Source of the DNA: Bacteriovoracaceae bacterium
GTDB taxonomy: Bacteria > Bdellovibrionota > Bacteriovoracia > Bacteriovoracales > Bacteriovoracaceae
Reading direction: 5' to 3'
DNA length: 13,985 nucleotides
Assembly (NCBI GenBank): GCA_947448095.1
Contig: CANFNN010000047.1
Location: forward strand, 1-13,985
Shown: positions 1 through 7,450 of the stretch, piece by piece
Layout: the number at the start of each line of letters is the position of its first letter
Numbering within the stretch: position 1 is the stretch's first letter
Made by a program: the position numbers and the translations under genes
The notes under the pieces: generated by a model
Seen by the model: the letters and a program-made list of their open reading frames with translations, nothing else
Database searches by the model: none
Told to the model about the DNA's origin: nothing

Positions 1-366
1 GTAGGGTTTAATAATGAAAGAATCGACATCTTCTTCAGCCGCTTTGGCGACAGCCGTTTGTGAAATATTCGAAGTCACCAAAATAAGACAGAGGTCTTTA
101 TTTTGGGGTTGCTGCTCACGAAGCATTTTAAACAGATCAAATCCCGACCCACCAACGACAAGGTAGTCGGACAATACGAGAGATATTTTCTTTTCTTTTA
201 AAATACCATTGGCCTCAACGAGTCCACTTGCTGTGTGAACCATGTGTCTTTTCGCCCCAAGATCGCACAGGATTTTGAGAAGACGATTGCGAGAGCCTGG
301 GTTCTTATCAACCACCAGTACTTCGCTTTCTAAGACAAATTTTTTAAAAACTTCTTTTTTATCCAT
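1..366 (-). CDS. Response-regulator receiver-domain protein, C-terminus cut off by the window edge
   Basis: Only the first 122 codons are present; the gene runs off the left edge. The visible part is one CheY-like receiver domain. Asp20 is the metal-binding acidic residue, although the usual second acid is Lys21. Asp67 in LVLSDYL is the expected phosphoacceptor, Thr98/Ser99 sit at the switch position, and Lys120-Pro121 is the conserved lysine followed by the cis-proline. It therefore probably accepts a phosphate from a histidine kinase. Any output domain (enzyme, TPR, DNA binding) is outside the window. The ATG lies 10 bp after the stop of the 819-residue gene on the same strand, so the two are probably cotranscribed. 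There is no strong Shine-Dalgarno sequence; an AAAGG lies rather far upstream. Family call is firm, function unknown. Confidence 0.85.
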   Translation of the reverse strand, partial: MDKKEVFKKFVLESEVLVVDKNPGSRNRLLKILCDLGAKRHMVHTASGLVEANGILKEKKISLVLSDYLVVGGSGFDLFKMLREQQPQNKDLCLILVTSNISQTAVAKAAEEDVDSFIIKPY

Positions 367-376
367 TAAACTTTTT

Positions 377-2836
377 TTAAAAACCTTTTACTGCTTTAAA
401 AAATGTATTTATATTTTTCTGGCGCGAATTATATAACTTCATAAAAGAATTAAAAGTGACTGCATTCTCTTTTGAAATTTCCACGGTCACGTATTGGCTT
501 TCTTCATCCACTTGCTCAACTTCAACGACTTTCCCAGTAAAGTTGAGCTTGGTATCTTTATTCATATAATTAAAATTTAGGCTCATCGTGACTGTTTCGG
601 CATTGGCGATGCCCTTATCGCTTGTGCTAAATATAATTGTCTGATCAAAGTGATCATCAAGTTTACACAGCACTCTCACTGTATCCTGAATCAAATAAGA
701 TACTACTTGTGCGTTAGAAGTTGCATCTTCAAGCTCTTTAGCACTTACGCCGGGATCTTCTAAGGACTGCTGGGTTCTAGCTTCGTTAAAAGGAAGAACA
801 TTATCAGGAGTCTTTTGACCAGGTTTATTTAAAGGTGAATTTTTGCTAGAGCGGTTTGGGGATAGATCAGAATAGTCTTCATCATTTTCAGATGAAGTAG
901 CTCCGCTGGATTCGTTTTGAGAGGAATTCCCCGTTTTACTTTTTTCGTTTCTTTCTTTTTCAGCCTTTAGCTGTTCACTTCTTTTTTTCTTTTCTTCAGG
1001 ACGAAGTGAGGCATTGTCTTTAGCCTTGGATTCATTTGCATGACCCAAGAACTTGTCATCAAAGTTATTCTGATCAGTATCTTCTAGATCTTCGTTTTTG
1101 TTTTTTTCGTTTTTTGGGGAAGATAATTGACCTGGAATATTATCGGTTGACGATTTTCCAGATAATTCATTACCCGATTGGTCCAAAGATCCTTTGTTCT
1201 TCTTCTCACTTGGTGAAGACAATTTCCCTTCAAGCTTATCCGTAGAAGATTTGCCACTCAGCTCACTTCCAGATTTCTTCTTGTCTTGAATTCCCTTCGC
1301 AGCTTTGAATTCAGGAGATGAGAGATGTCCATCAATATCATCAGTCGATGACTCTCCACTTAAATTAGGCTTTTTGGCACCTGGATTTTGTCCAGGATCC
1401 AATTTCCCATGGAGATTATCGGCCACTCCATCTTTTTTAAGTTCATGTGCTAATTCTTTAGCAGCGTATTTTTCAGCTTCGTTGTGGTTCTTATAAAATT
1501 TTTCATGCTTATTGCGAGCATCGAGTGAAAGAGCCGCTCCTGAATTGATTTCCTGCTCAGAAGGTGCATCAAAATCATCTTTTTCAGATTCTTCGAAATT
1601 ATTTTTACCGTCCCAAAAAGAAGATGTATTTGATTTATCGCTTTTGTGAGAAAGTCCTGGGCGAGATGACGCTTTTTTATCGCCTGCTAAATCCAAATCT
1701 GAGCTTGATTCATCTTCATCTGAATTATCAACTTCACCAGACAGTGGACCCTGGTTGATTGAGTCTGTCTTAGATTTTCCTGAGAGTTGGCCACTTCTAT
1801 TGGCCGGAGCTTTAGTCTTACCTGAGAGATTGTCTTGATCAATTGCGTCTGTTTTGCCCTTACCTTCTAGGTTTCGGATTCTCTCACTTTCGGCATCGAA
1901 AGCATCCTGTTCAGCAACAGCTTGTAACTCTTTTTTTAAAACTAAATCTTTATCAAAACTTTCGAGAATAACTTTTTCTTTAATCTTGGCGTACTTTGAA
2001 TTTTTCGCTATAGAGATTTTTTTATCTTTTAAATTTAAGCGCGAAATAACTTCATTTTCTTGCTTATAAAAAAGGTCAAAGCTTTCACCGGTAAAGATCC
2101 ATATGTTTTCAGACCAGGTAAAATCGGGTTTTTGACTACCTCGGTAAAACCATGCTCCATCACCCGAAATATACATGTTGGGATTTGTTTTAAATTCAAA
2201 CTTCCAAACCCCTGCTGTTCCAGATTCGACCCATGAGGCAACATAGGGACTTGGACCAACGACCTTCACTAACCAACGAGTAATAATTTTTTTACAATCA
2301 TTTTCGTTTTTAAGAAACCAGATATCATCACAACATTCAATAGGACTAGTCCATGAAGGAGTTGATGCTACATTTTTCGTTTCTTGAGCTTTGGTATTAT
2401 CTTCAATTTTTTTAGCTGAGCCGGGTAGACCATTAGCGTTCATTTTTAATTGAACGATCATGGACTTCATCATGAAATCAATTTTAAATTTCAGTGCTTT
2501 GGTTTGAATTTTATCATCAAACAAATCAAGAATTCCCAATCTTTCAATCGCTTTTTCAAGTTCCTTATTGGCCGAAAAATTGATTACAATAATTTTTACA
2601 AATGTCTCAGACGGGATTTTCTTAACTAGCTTCATCAGAATTGCTAACTGAAGCAAATCACTCTTATCTCTGAGCGAGAAAACCACTAATCCTACTGGAG
2701 ATTTATTCAAAAATGTTGTCAGCTCATCGGCAGAACTAAAGTCCTTTGCCGCATAAGCAGGGTTGAGGCTTAAGGCTTCATTTAATGCCTTCCACTCCGA
2801 CCGAAACATAAATTTTAGAATAGGAACATTATCCAT
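377..2836 (-). CDS. Large modular protein: receiver-like N-terminus, repeat-bearing linker, PilZ-like C-terminus
   Basis: I do not recognise this 819-residue protein as a named gene. Residues 1-125 have the alternating strand/helix look of a receiver domain (VGLVVFSL, VKIIVINFS) but lack a clear phosphoacceptor Asp and Lys-Pro, so it is probably a degenerate receiver. Residues 170-270 form a second folded, Trp/Tyr-rich segment of unknown type. Residues 310-700 are low complexity, rich in Ser, Lys, Asp and Glu, and hold repeats of LSG-K/E-SSTD-x-I/L-x-G-x-LSSP at 492-508, 526-542 and 558-574, with looser copies at 322-368. Residues 710-819 look like a PilZ-type barrel, but the usual RxxxR is not visible and the D/NxSxxG site is reduced to STSDKG, so c-di-GMP binding is doubtful. 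There is no signal peptide or membrane segment, so it is likely cytoplasmic. It is the first gene of a probable operon with the receiver protein. The start has no obvious Shine-Dalgarno sequence. Confidence 0.75.
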   Translation of the reverse strand: MDNVPILKFMFRSEWKALNEALSLNPAYAAKDFSSADELTTFLNKSPVGLVVFSLRDKSDLLQLAILMKLVKKIPSETFVKIIVINFSANKELEKAIERLGILDLFDDKIQTKALKFKIDFMMKSMIVQLKMNANGLPGSAKKIEDNTKAQETKNVASTPSWTSPIECCDDIWFLKNENDCKKIITRWLVKVVGPSPYVASWVESGTAGVWKFEFKTNPNMYISGDGAWFYRGSQKPDFTWSENIWIFTGESFDLFYKQENEVISRLNLKDKKISIAKNSKYAKIKEKVILESFDKDLVLKKELQAVAEQDAFDAESERIRNLEGKGKTDAIDQDNLSGKTKAPANRSGQLSGKSKTDSINQGPLSGEVDNSDEDESSSDLDLAGDKKASSRPGLSHKSDKSNTSSFWDGKNNFEESEKDDFDAPSEQEINSGAALSLDARNKHEKFYKNHNEAEKYAAKELAHELKKDGVADNLHGKLDPGQNPGAKKPNLSGESSTDDIDGHLSSPEFKAAKGIQDKKKSGSELSGKSSTDKLEGKLSSPSEKKNKGSLDQSGNELSGKSSTDNIPGQLSSPKNEKNKNEDLEDTDQNNFDDKFLGHANESKAKDNASLRPEEKKKRSEQLKAEKERNEKSKTGNSSQNESSGATSSENDEDYSDLSPNRSSKNSPLNKPGQKTPDNVLPFNEARTQQSLEDPGVSAKELEDATSNAQVVSYLIQDTVRVLCKLDDHFDQTIIFSTSDKGIANAETVTMSLNFNYMNKDTKLNFTGKVVEVEQVDEESQYVTVEISKENAVTFNSFMKLYNSRQKNINTFFKAVKGF
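1115..1363 (-). repeat. Three copies of a 17-residue coding repeat (LSG[K/E]SSTDx[I/L]xGxLSSP)
   Basis: Within the linker of the 819-residue protein, three near-identical 17-codon units lie at 1313-1363, 1211-1261 and 1115-1165 on the minus strand. They encode LSGESSTDDIDGHLSSP, LSGKSSTDKLEGKLSSP and LSGKSSTDNIPGQLSSP. The spacers between them are 17 and 15 codons of charged sequence. Divergent relatives (EGKGKTDAIDQDNLSGK, LSGKSKTDSINQGPLSGE) occur near codons 323-366. The regularity indicates internal duplication with selection on the motif. Confidence 0.8.
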
Positions 2837-2971
2837 AATTGGACGTATCGTTCTTTTCCCCTCAAAGCTTAAGAAAATTATGAAAAGCCGCAGCTTTAAG
2901 CTAGGGATACGTAAGCCTTTCTAGTAGAATAGATCAAAAGTTAAACTTCCCTATTTCGATAGTATTTATTT
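2837..2971. promoter_or_regulatory. Divergent intergenic region with inverted repeats, upstream of mgtE and the 819-aa gene
   Basis: This 135-bp gap must carry the promoters of both divergent genes. On the plus strand, TAGAAT at 2925-2930 could be a -10 box for mgtE, but no good -35 lies 16-18 bp upstream. On the minus strand I find only a weak CATAAT (reverse of 2877-2882). Two inverted-repeat pairs are nested here: ACGTATC (2843-2849) with GATACGT (2906-2912), and AGCTTAA (2866-2872) with TTAAGCT (2896-2902). They might be operator half-sites or a weak hairpin. I see no Mg2+-sensing leader (M-box), for which the space is too short. Confidence 0.35.
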
Positions 2972-4378
2972 ATGGCAACTGACGATAAACAAGAAATTCT
3001 TGAACCAGAGAACCAGGAGCTCCTCCAGGATTTGAGTGAGCAGGGTAAAACCGCTGAACTCGTTGAAATGTTTGAAGAACTTCCGACGATGGATGTGGCT
3101 GAGTTCATGGAGGAGAAGCCGATCGAAGAAGTCATCGATTTTCTTCGCAAGCTTGATATCGAAGATCAAGGCCGGATTTTTTCAGACTTTTCTCAGGCCA
3201 TTCAATTAAAACTGTTTCATGCATTAGATCGCCGCTCGTTTGCCAAAGTTTTTGCCCACATGTTTTCCGATATCCGGGCCGATCTCTACCAAGAGTTAAC
3301 AAAGCAAGAACAGATCGAATTACTCCCCTATTTAGAAAAGCACGTCAGAGAAGATGTAATCATCTTGTCGGCCTATCCTCCGGAAACTGCCGGTGGGATC
3401 ATGACCACAGATTTTGCCACCATTTTTGCAGACATGACGGCTGCCGAAGCTTTGGCCAAGATTCGTAAAGACGCCCCCTCTAAAGAGATGATCTATTACA
3501 TTTATGTCGTTGATCATTCCATGGTGATGAAAGGTTTAGTGACTCTCAAGGATCTAGTCTTGCATGAGCCAGGAGATAAAGTTTTTGAAATGCTCAATGA
3601 GTTTTTTGTTTATGCTGAAGTCAATGAAGACCGCGAAGCAGTAGCGCAAAAAATTGAAAAATACGATCTCGTGGCCATTCCTGTTTTAAATTCACTTAAC
3701 CAGCTTGTCGGGGTGGTCTCTCACGAAGAAGCCATCGATATTATAAGAGCTGAGCAAGCCGAGGATTTTGAAAAGTTCGGGGGGATCATGACCTCGCCGA
3801 ACGATGATGAGTATCTTCAAACTTCTTCTTTTCACCACTTTAAAAAACGAGTGGTGTGGGTCGTGTCTTTGGCGGCGATAGGAATTATTTCCGGGATGAT
3901 TATCAACGCTTATCAAGGGGTGCTTGAAAGTTTTATTATTCTTGCGATGTATATGCCTATGATGGCAGCGACTGGTGGAAACACTGGTTCTCAAGCTGCG
4001 ACCGTGATCATTCGCTCTTTGTCTTTAGGTGAAATTCAAGACGAAGACTGGATGAAAATTATTTTTAAAGAAGTGAAAATTTCTTTTATGCTCTCCCTTA
4101 CTGTTGCCATTTTGACTTATTTAAAAATAGCCTTTCTCTCCTTTCATGCACTTCTTCCTTCGGGATTTAGTATGAGCTACATTGCCTTCACTATTTCTCT
4201 CGCTATCGCGATTCAAGTCATCACGTCAGCTGTCATTGGCGCTGGCCTGCCTTTAATTGTTCGCCGTATGGGTGGAGACCCTGCGGTAGTGGCGAGCCCT
4301 GCGATTTCAACCATTGTGGATATTACAGGTCTATTGATTTATTTTACAGTGGCTTCACTTACTTTTGGCATTTCTTAG
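2972..4378 (+). CDS. mgtE: Magnesium transporter/channel MgtE
   Basis: A 468-residue inner-membrane Mg2+ channel of the MgtE family, close to the usual length of about 450. Domain order is complete. A helical, acidic cytosolic N-domain spans roughly residues 1-130. Two CBS domains follow (about 135-265), opening with the typical PPETAGGIMTTDF at 136-148. A transmembrane domain runs from about 294 to 468 with five hydrophobic segments. Family hallmarks are TGGNTGSQ at 334-341 and GGDPAVVASPAISTIVDITG at 434-453; Asp450 matches the pore aspartate of characterised MgtE. In the family, Mg2+ binding between the N and CBS domains closes the pore when internal Mg2+ is high, so regulation is built into the protein. 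The ATG at 2972 lacks a clear Shine-Dalgarno sequence. manC follows after 18 bp and is probably cotranscribed, although no functional link is evident. Confidence 0.95.
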   Translation: MATDDKQEILEPENQELLQDLSEQGKTAELVEMFEELPTMDVAEFMEEKPIEEVIDFLRKLDIEDQGRIFSDFSQAIQLKLFHALDRRSFAKVFAHMFSDIRADLYQELTKQEQIELLPYLEKHVREDVIILSAYPPETAGGIMTTDFATIFADMTAAEALAKIRKDAPSKEMIYYIYVVDHSMVMKGLVTLKDLVLHEPGDKVFEMLNEFFVYAEVNEDREAVAQKIEKYDLVAIPVLNSLNQLVGVVSHEEAIDIIRAEQAEDFEKFGGIMTSPNDDEYLQTSSFHHFKKRVVWVVSLAAIGIISGMIINAYQGVLESFIILAMYMPMMAATGGNTGSQAATVIIRSLSLGEIQDEDWMKIIFKEVKISFMLSLTVAILTYLKIAFLSFHALLPSGFSMSYIAFTISLAIAIQVITSAVIGAGLPLIVRRMGGDPAVVASPAISTIVDITGLLIYFTVASLTFGIS

Positions 4379-4396
4379 ATTTTTTTGGAGTATCGT

Positions 4397-5770
4397 ATGC
4401 AAGTTGTTATTCTTTGTGGTGGTTCAGGAACGAGACTTTGGCCTATATCGAGGACTCTGTTCCCTAAACAATTTTGCCAACTCTTTGGTGATGAATCTCT
4501 TTTTCAAAAAACAATCAAAAGAAATGTTGCATTCACTGACTCATTTTCAGTGGTCATCAATCAAGAACAATACTTCATGGGTCTTGATCAGATTGAACAA
4601 ATTAAAACTCAAAAACCTTGTCACTTTATTCTTGAGCCAATCGGAAGAAACACGGCTCCGGCGATCGCCATTGCCGCTTTGGCAGCTAAGCCAGAGGAAA
4701 TACTGCTGATCGTGCCGTCAGATCACCTAATTGAAAAACAAGCTGATTATGAATTGGCGGTTAAAAAAGCAGTTGAGCTGGCCCAGAATGATAAACTTGT
4801 TACCTTTGGGATTAAGCCTCATTACGCAGAAACAGGTTACGGCTACATTGAGGCCAGTGGCCAAGATGTCACATCATTCAAAGAAAAACCAGATGCAGTA
4901 ACAGCTGAAGCTTACGTGAAGGCCGGGAATTATTTTTGGAACAGTGGCATGTTTTGTTTTAAGGCCGGAGTATTTTTAAGCGAATTAAAAAAACATACCC
5001 CAGATATCTATGAGGACTCTCTCAAAGCATTTAATGCTGCCAGAAAAGAAAATATTTTGAGAATTAACCTGGAAGAGATGAAAGCAATTCGCTCTGAAAG
5101 TATCGATTATGCGGTCATGGAAAAATCAACTCTAGTTAAAGTTGTTCCAGCTGATATCGGGTGGAGTGATCTAGGCTCATTTGACTCTCTCTATGATGCT
5201 CTTCCTAAAGACCAAGCTGGAAATACCAAGAGTGAAAATGTCATTCACCTGGGATCAAAAAATAATCTCATCATTGGTGGAAAGCGCCTCATCTCAACCA
5301 TTGATGTTGAAGACTTAATGATCGTGGACACAACTGATGCTCTGGTGATTGCTAAAAAAGGCTCAACTCAAAAAGTGAAAGAACTTGTTGCTGAGGTAAA
5401 AAAAGCCAATATTGAAATGACTAATGTTCACACCACGGCCCATAGGCCTTGGGGAACCTATACTATTCTTGAAGAGAATCCTGGTTATAAAGTAAAACAA
5501 ATCACCGTGAGACCTGGCGGCAAACTATCACTTCAGTATCACCACCACCGCTCTGAGCACTGGATTGTTGTGAGCGGAATTGCAACGATCACTATCGATG
5601 ATCGGGTTTTTGAACTTAAGCCGAACGAATCAACTTACATTCCTAAAGAGGCCAAGCATCGGCTCTTCAATAACCACCACGAAAATCTTGTTTTAATCGA
5701 AGCCCAGGTCGGAACATATCTGGGAGAGGATGACATTGTGCGTCTTAAAGACGATTACAAGCGTAACTAA
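4397..5770 (+). CDS. manC: Bifunctional mannose-1-phosphate guanylyltransferase / mannose-6-phosphate isomerase
   Basis: A 457-residue type II GMP/PMI enzyme that makes GDP-mannose from mannose-1-phosphate and GTP and can interconvert fructose-6-phosphate and mannose-6-phosphate. It supplies surface polysaccharide or glycan synthesis in the cytoplasm. The nucleotidyltransferase signature GGSGTRLWP is at 8-16, with PKQF from 23 and the sugar-binding FKEKPD at 161-166. The C-terminal cupin carries metal ligands in QYHHHRSEHW at 380-389 and ends with the typical GEDDIVRL at 443-450. The ATG at 4397 is preferred over an in-frame TTG at 4385, because GGAG at 4387-4390 sits six bases before the ATG and the family normally begins just before this strand. 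It lies 18 bp after mgtE. No glycosyltransferase or other sugar-nucleotide gene is adjacent, so its end product cannot be inferred from context. Confidence 0.95.
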   Translation: MQVVILCGGSGTRLWPISRTLFPKQFCQLFGDESLFQKTIKRNVAFTDSFSVVINQEQYFMGLDQIEQIKTQKPCHFILEPIGRNTAPAIAIAALAAKPEEILLIVPSDHLIEKQADYELAVKKAVELAQNDKLVTFGIKPHYAETGYGYIEASGQDVTSFKEKPDAVTAEAYVKAGNYFWNSGMFCFKAGVFLSELKKHTPDIYEDSLKAFNAARKENILRINLEEMKAIRSESIDYAVMEKSTLVKVVPADIGWSDLGSFDSLYDALPKDQAGNTKSENVIHLGSKNNLIIGGKRLISTIDVEDLMIVDTTDALVIAKKGSTQKVKELVAEVKKANIEMTNVHTTAHRPWGTYTILEENPGYKVKQITVRPGGKLSLQYHHHRSEHWIVVSGIATITIDDRVFELKPNESTYIPKEAKHRLFNNHHENLVLIEAQVGTYLGEDDIVRLKDDYKRN

Positions 5771-5843
5771 TTGAAAATCGATTCCTGATTTTTTAACCTT
5801 AATCTCACCTCTAGACGTTTGTTTCAAAGAGTTGATAGATTGA

Positions 5844-5863
5844 TCTCAATTACCCACTTGAGA
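5844..5863 (+). promoter_or_regulatory. Small hairpin overlapping the leader peptide's ribosome-binding site
   Basis: TCTCAA (5844-5849) can pair with TTGAGA (5858-5863) across an eight-base loop. The 3' arm overlaps the GAGAGG Shine-Dalgarno sequence of the 21-residue leader starting at 5870. If formed in the mRNA, the stem would partly mask that site. Six pairs with little GC make it weak, so a regulatory role is only a suggestion. Confidence 0.3.
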
Positions 5864-5869
5864 GGCAAT

Positions 5870-5935
5870 ATGATTCGATCAGTTTTGATCCTAATAGCGT
5901 TTTGTTATGTGCTAACAACGCTCACAAGAATTTAA
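5870..5935 (+). CDS. 21-residue hydrophobic leader peptide, possibly coupled to the PIG-L gene
   Basis: A very short ORF beginning MIRSVLILIAF and ending TLTRI. It has a good Shine-Dalgarno sequence (GAGAGG, about four bases before the ATG) and a sequence that could span a membrane: one Arg near each end and a hydrophobic core. Its TAA stop at 5933-5935 overlaps the ATG of the deacetylase gene (TAATG), an arrangement typical of translational coupling, and the downstream gene has no good ribosome-binding site of its own. It could be a small membrane peptide, a translational leader, or the remnant N-terminus of a signal-bearing form of the deacetylase separated by a frameshift. Its coding status is unproven; the ribosome-binding site and the overlap are the evidence. 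Confidence 0.45.
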   Translation: MIRSVLILIAFCYVLTTLTRI

Positions 5936-6759
5936 TGAAGACCGGTGAAATGGAATTCACCCAACTCATAAAAACTCTCAGCTCCTCTTTTACTAGCTAC
6001 CCTCTTGTTCCTAAATCATCATTACCATTCACGATAATTATTCTTTCGCCTCACCCAGATGACGAATCCATTATTGGATCTCTGCCGCTCAGACTTATGC
6101 ATGAAAATAATGCTCACATCATTAATGTGGCCGTGACTTTGGGATCAAAAAAACAAAGACAAAAAGCACGTTTGAAAGAACTGCAAAACGCCTGCGAGTT
6201 TCTTGAAATGGACCTGGATGTTCTGAGTGAGGATTGGGCAACCAAGGCAAAGGAACTGAAGTCTCTGATTCAAAAATATCAGCCTAACCTTATTCTTGCT
6301 CCTCATTTAAAAGATCACCACCCGACTCACATAAAAACCGGAAAGCTTTTAGAAAAAGTTTTAAAAACCACAAAACTCAATACCCTTGTGGCCTGGACTG
6401 AATTCTGGGGGCAGATGGAAAAACCTAATTGTCTGATTGAAGTCCCAAATGAAATCCTGGAACTTCAAATGAAAGCTCTGGTTATGCACACTGGAGAAAT
6501 TGCCAGAAATCCCTACCATCTAAGGTTGCCGGCCTGGATGATGGATAATGTTCGCCGTGGTGGAGAAATCATTTCTAATGTTGGTGGAGAGGTTCCACAG
6601 ATGCCTTTTGGAGTGATTTATCAATTACAGCTTTTTAAGAATGGAAAATTATCTAACGTAAAACTTTCAACTCCCTTTCTTTCTGCTCTGGCCGATTTAG
6701 GTCAAATATTTAATGAAATCTTGGAAGCCGCCTCTGGATCTAAAACCAAAGTAAAATGA
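5935..6759 (+). CDS. PIG-L/LmbE-family de-N-acetylase
   Basis: A 274-residue zinc-dependent N-deacetylase of the PIG-L/LmbE superfamily, which removes acetyl groups from GlcNAc-type sugars or their conjugates. The zinc/catalytic motif HPDDE is at residues 40-44 after a hydrophobic strand (FTIIILSP). The second metal-site motif, H-x-x-D-H-H-P-T-H, is at 124-132. Length is normal for the family. No export signal is fused to it, so it is probably cytoplasmic. I chose the ATG at 5935 because it overlaps the leader peptide's stop. An ATG at 5950 preceded by GGTGAA is an alternative, and an upstream in-frame TTG at 5902 is unlikely. The 3' end overlaps nagB tail to tail by 58 bp. Proximity to nagB suggests an amino-sugar substrate, but substrates in this family cannot be read from sequence (BshB-, mycothiol- and chitobiose-type enzymes look alike). 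Confidence 0.88.
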   Translation: MKTGEMEFTQLIKTLSSSFTSYPLVPKSSLPFTIIILSPHPDDESIIGSLPLRLMHENNAHIINVAVTLGSKKQRQKARLKELQNACEFLEMDLDVLSEDWATKAKELKSLIQKYQPNLILAPHLKDHHPTHIKTGKLLEKVLKTTKLNTLVAWTEFWGQMEKPNCLIEVPNEILELQMKALVMHTGEIARNPYHLRLPAWMMDNVRRGGEIISNVGGEVPQMPFGVIYQLQLFKNGKLSNVKLSTPFLSALADLGQIFNEILEAASGSKTKVK

Positions 6760-7421
6760 GCGTGTGACTTCAAAAATGAGGCAGGACACTTTTCGTCGTT
6801 ATGGTGATTCATCAGATACTTTATTGCATCGGCTTTTGATTTTCCTGTCGCAAGCATCAACAACTCTTTTCCGTCCATAATTGAACCGATTCCCATACTC
6901 AAAGCCTTGGAAGGCATTTGCCCAATTCCAAAATGACTTTGGTTGGATAATTTGGTTTCTTCCGTTAATTCAACCACTCGGGTTCTTGAACCTGGCGTAG
7001 AGCCTGGCTCATTAAAGCCGATGTGCCCATTCACTCCAATCCCTAAAAGCTGCAGATCAATTCCCCCCGCCTCTTGAATTAAAGTCTCATAATGCTCCCC
7101 AGACTGATGGATAGGAGGAAACGCAAACTGGGATTCATGAAGTTTTAGAGGAATCATTAAGCGCTCTTTGATGTAGCTCTTAAAACTCGAGGGGTGATTC
7201 TCAGCTATCCCTAAGTACTCATCCAACATAAAAAAGAAGGCCTTATCCATATTGAGACCCAGCTTCACAGCCTTCTGCACCCATTCAGCATAAACGGGCT
7301 CCATGGTTCTACCGGTCGCCAGACCAATAACCAGTGATGGGTGGGAGGCGAGCTTGTCCAGCACAATAGTTGTAACGGCATCAACGGCTTCAGCAGCACT
7401 TTTACTTAAGATGATTCTCAT
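6702..7421 (-). CDS. nagB: Glucosamine-6-phosphate deaminase
   Basis: A 239-residue cytoplasmic enzyme converting glucosamine-6-phosphate to fructose-6-phosphate and ammonia, the step that feeds amino sugars into glycolysis. Motifs are GLATGRT (33-39, phosphate loop), MLDEYLGI (65-72, with the catalytic Asp67) and LGIGVNGHIGFNEPGS (126-141, with His133 and Glu138). Residue 131 is Asn where the E. coli enzyme has Asp141; many short NagB proteins also carry a non-Asp residue here. It resembles the compact Bacillus-type NagB rather than the longer allosteric E. coli type. A 6-phosphogluconolactonase is a relative, but the motif set favours NagB. The start is the ATG at 7421 with a weak GGAT upstream. 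The gene ends inside the convergent deacetylase gene. No nagA or GlcNAc transporter is in view. Confidence 0.93.
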   Translation of the reverse strand: MRIILSKSAAEAVDAVTTIVLDKLASHPSLVIGLATGRTMEPVYAEWVQKAVKLGLNMDKAFFFMLDEYLGIAENHPSSFKSYIKERLMIPLKLHESQFAFPPIHQSGEHYETLIQEAGGIDLQLLGIGVNGHIGFNEPGSTPGSRTRVVELTEETKLSNQSHFGIGQMPSKALSMGIGSIMDGKELLMLATGKSKADAIKYLMNHHNDEKCPASFLKSHAHFTLVLDPEAASKISLNI

Positions 7422-7450
7422 GTGGATCCAATCAATATTTAAACCATGTA

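Noticed and set aside
2837..2971. Mg2+ riboswitch (M-box) upstream of mgtE
   Set aside because: With a start near 2937 the leader would be about 35 bases, far too short, and no M-box-like helices are visible.
3692..3994. 100-codon open frame on the minus strand inside mgtE
   Set aside because: It is antisense to conserved CBS and membrane regions of mgtE; the translation is rich in His/Arg and has no recognisable pattern.
4385..4396. TTG start four codons upstream of the manC ATG
   Set aside because: It overlaps the GGAG ribosome-binding site, which is correctly placed for the ATG at 4397; the extra residues are not part of the family N-terminus.
4365..4709. 114-codon open frame overlapping the start of manC in another frame
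   Set aside because: Shadow of the strongly supported manC gene; no ribosome-binding site or family resemblance.
5774..5794. AAAATC/GATTTT stem followed by T residues after manC, as an intrinsic terminator
   Set aside because: The stem is six nearly all-AT pairs and would be unstable; I do not call it.
5902..5934. TTG start extending the PIG-L protein by 11 residues
   Set aside because: No ribosome-binding site, lies inside the leader peptide, and the extension is not needed for the fold; the ATG at 5935 overlaps the leader stop.
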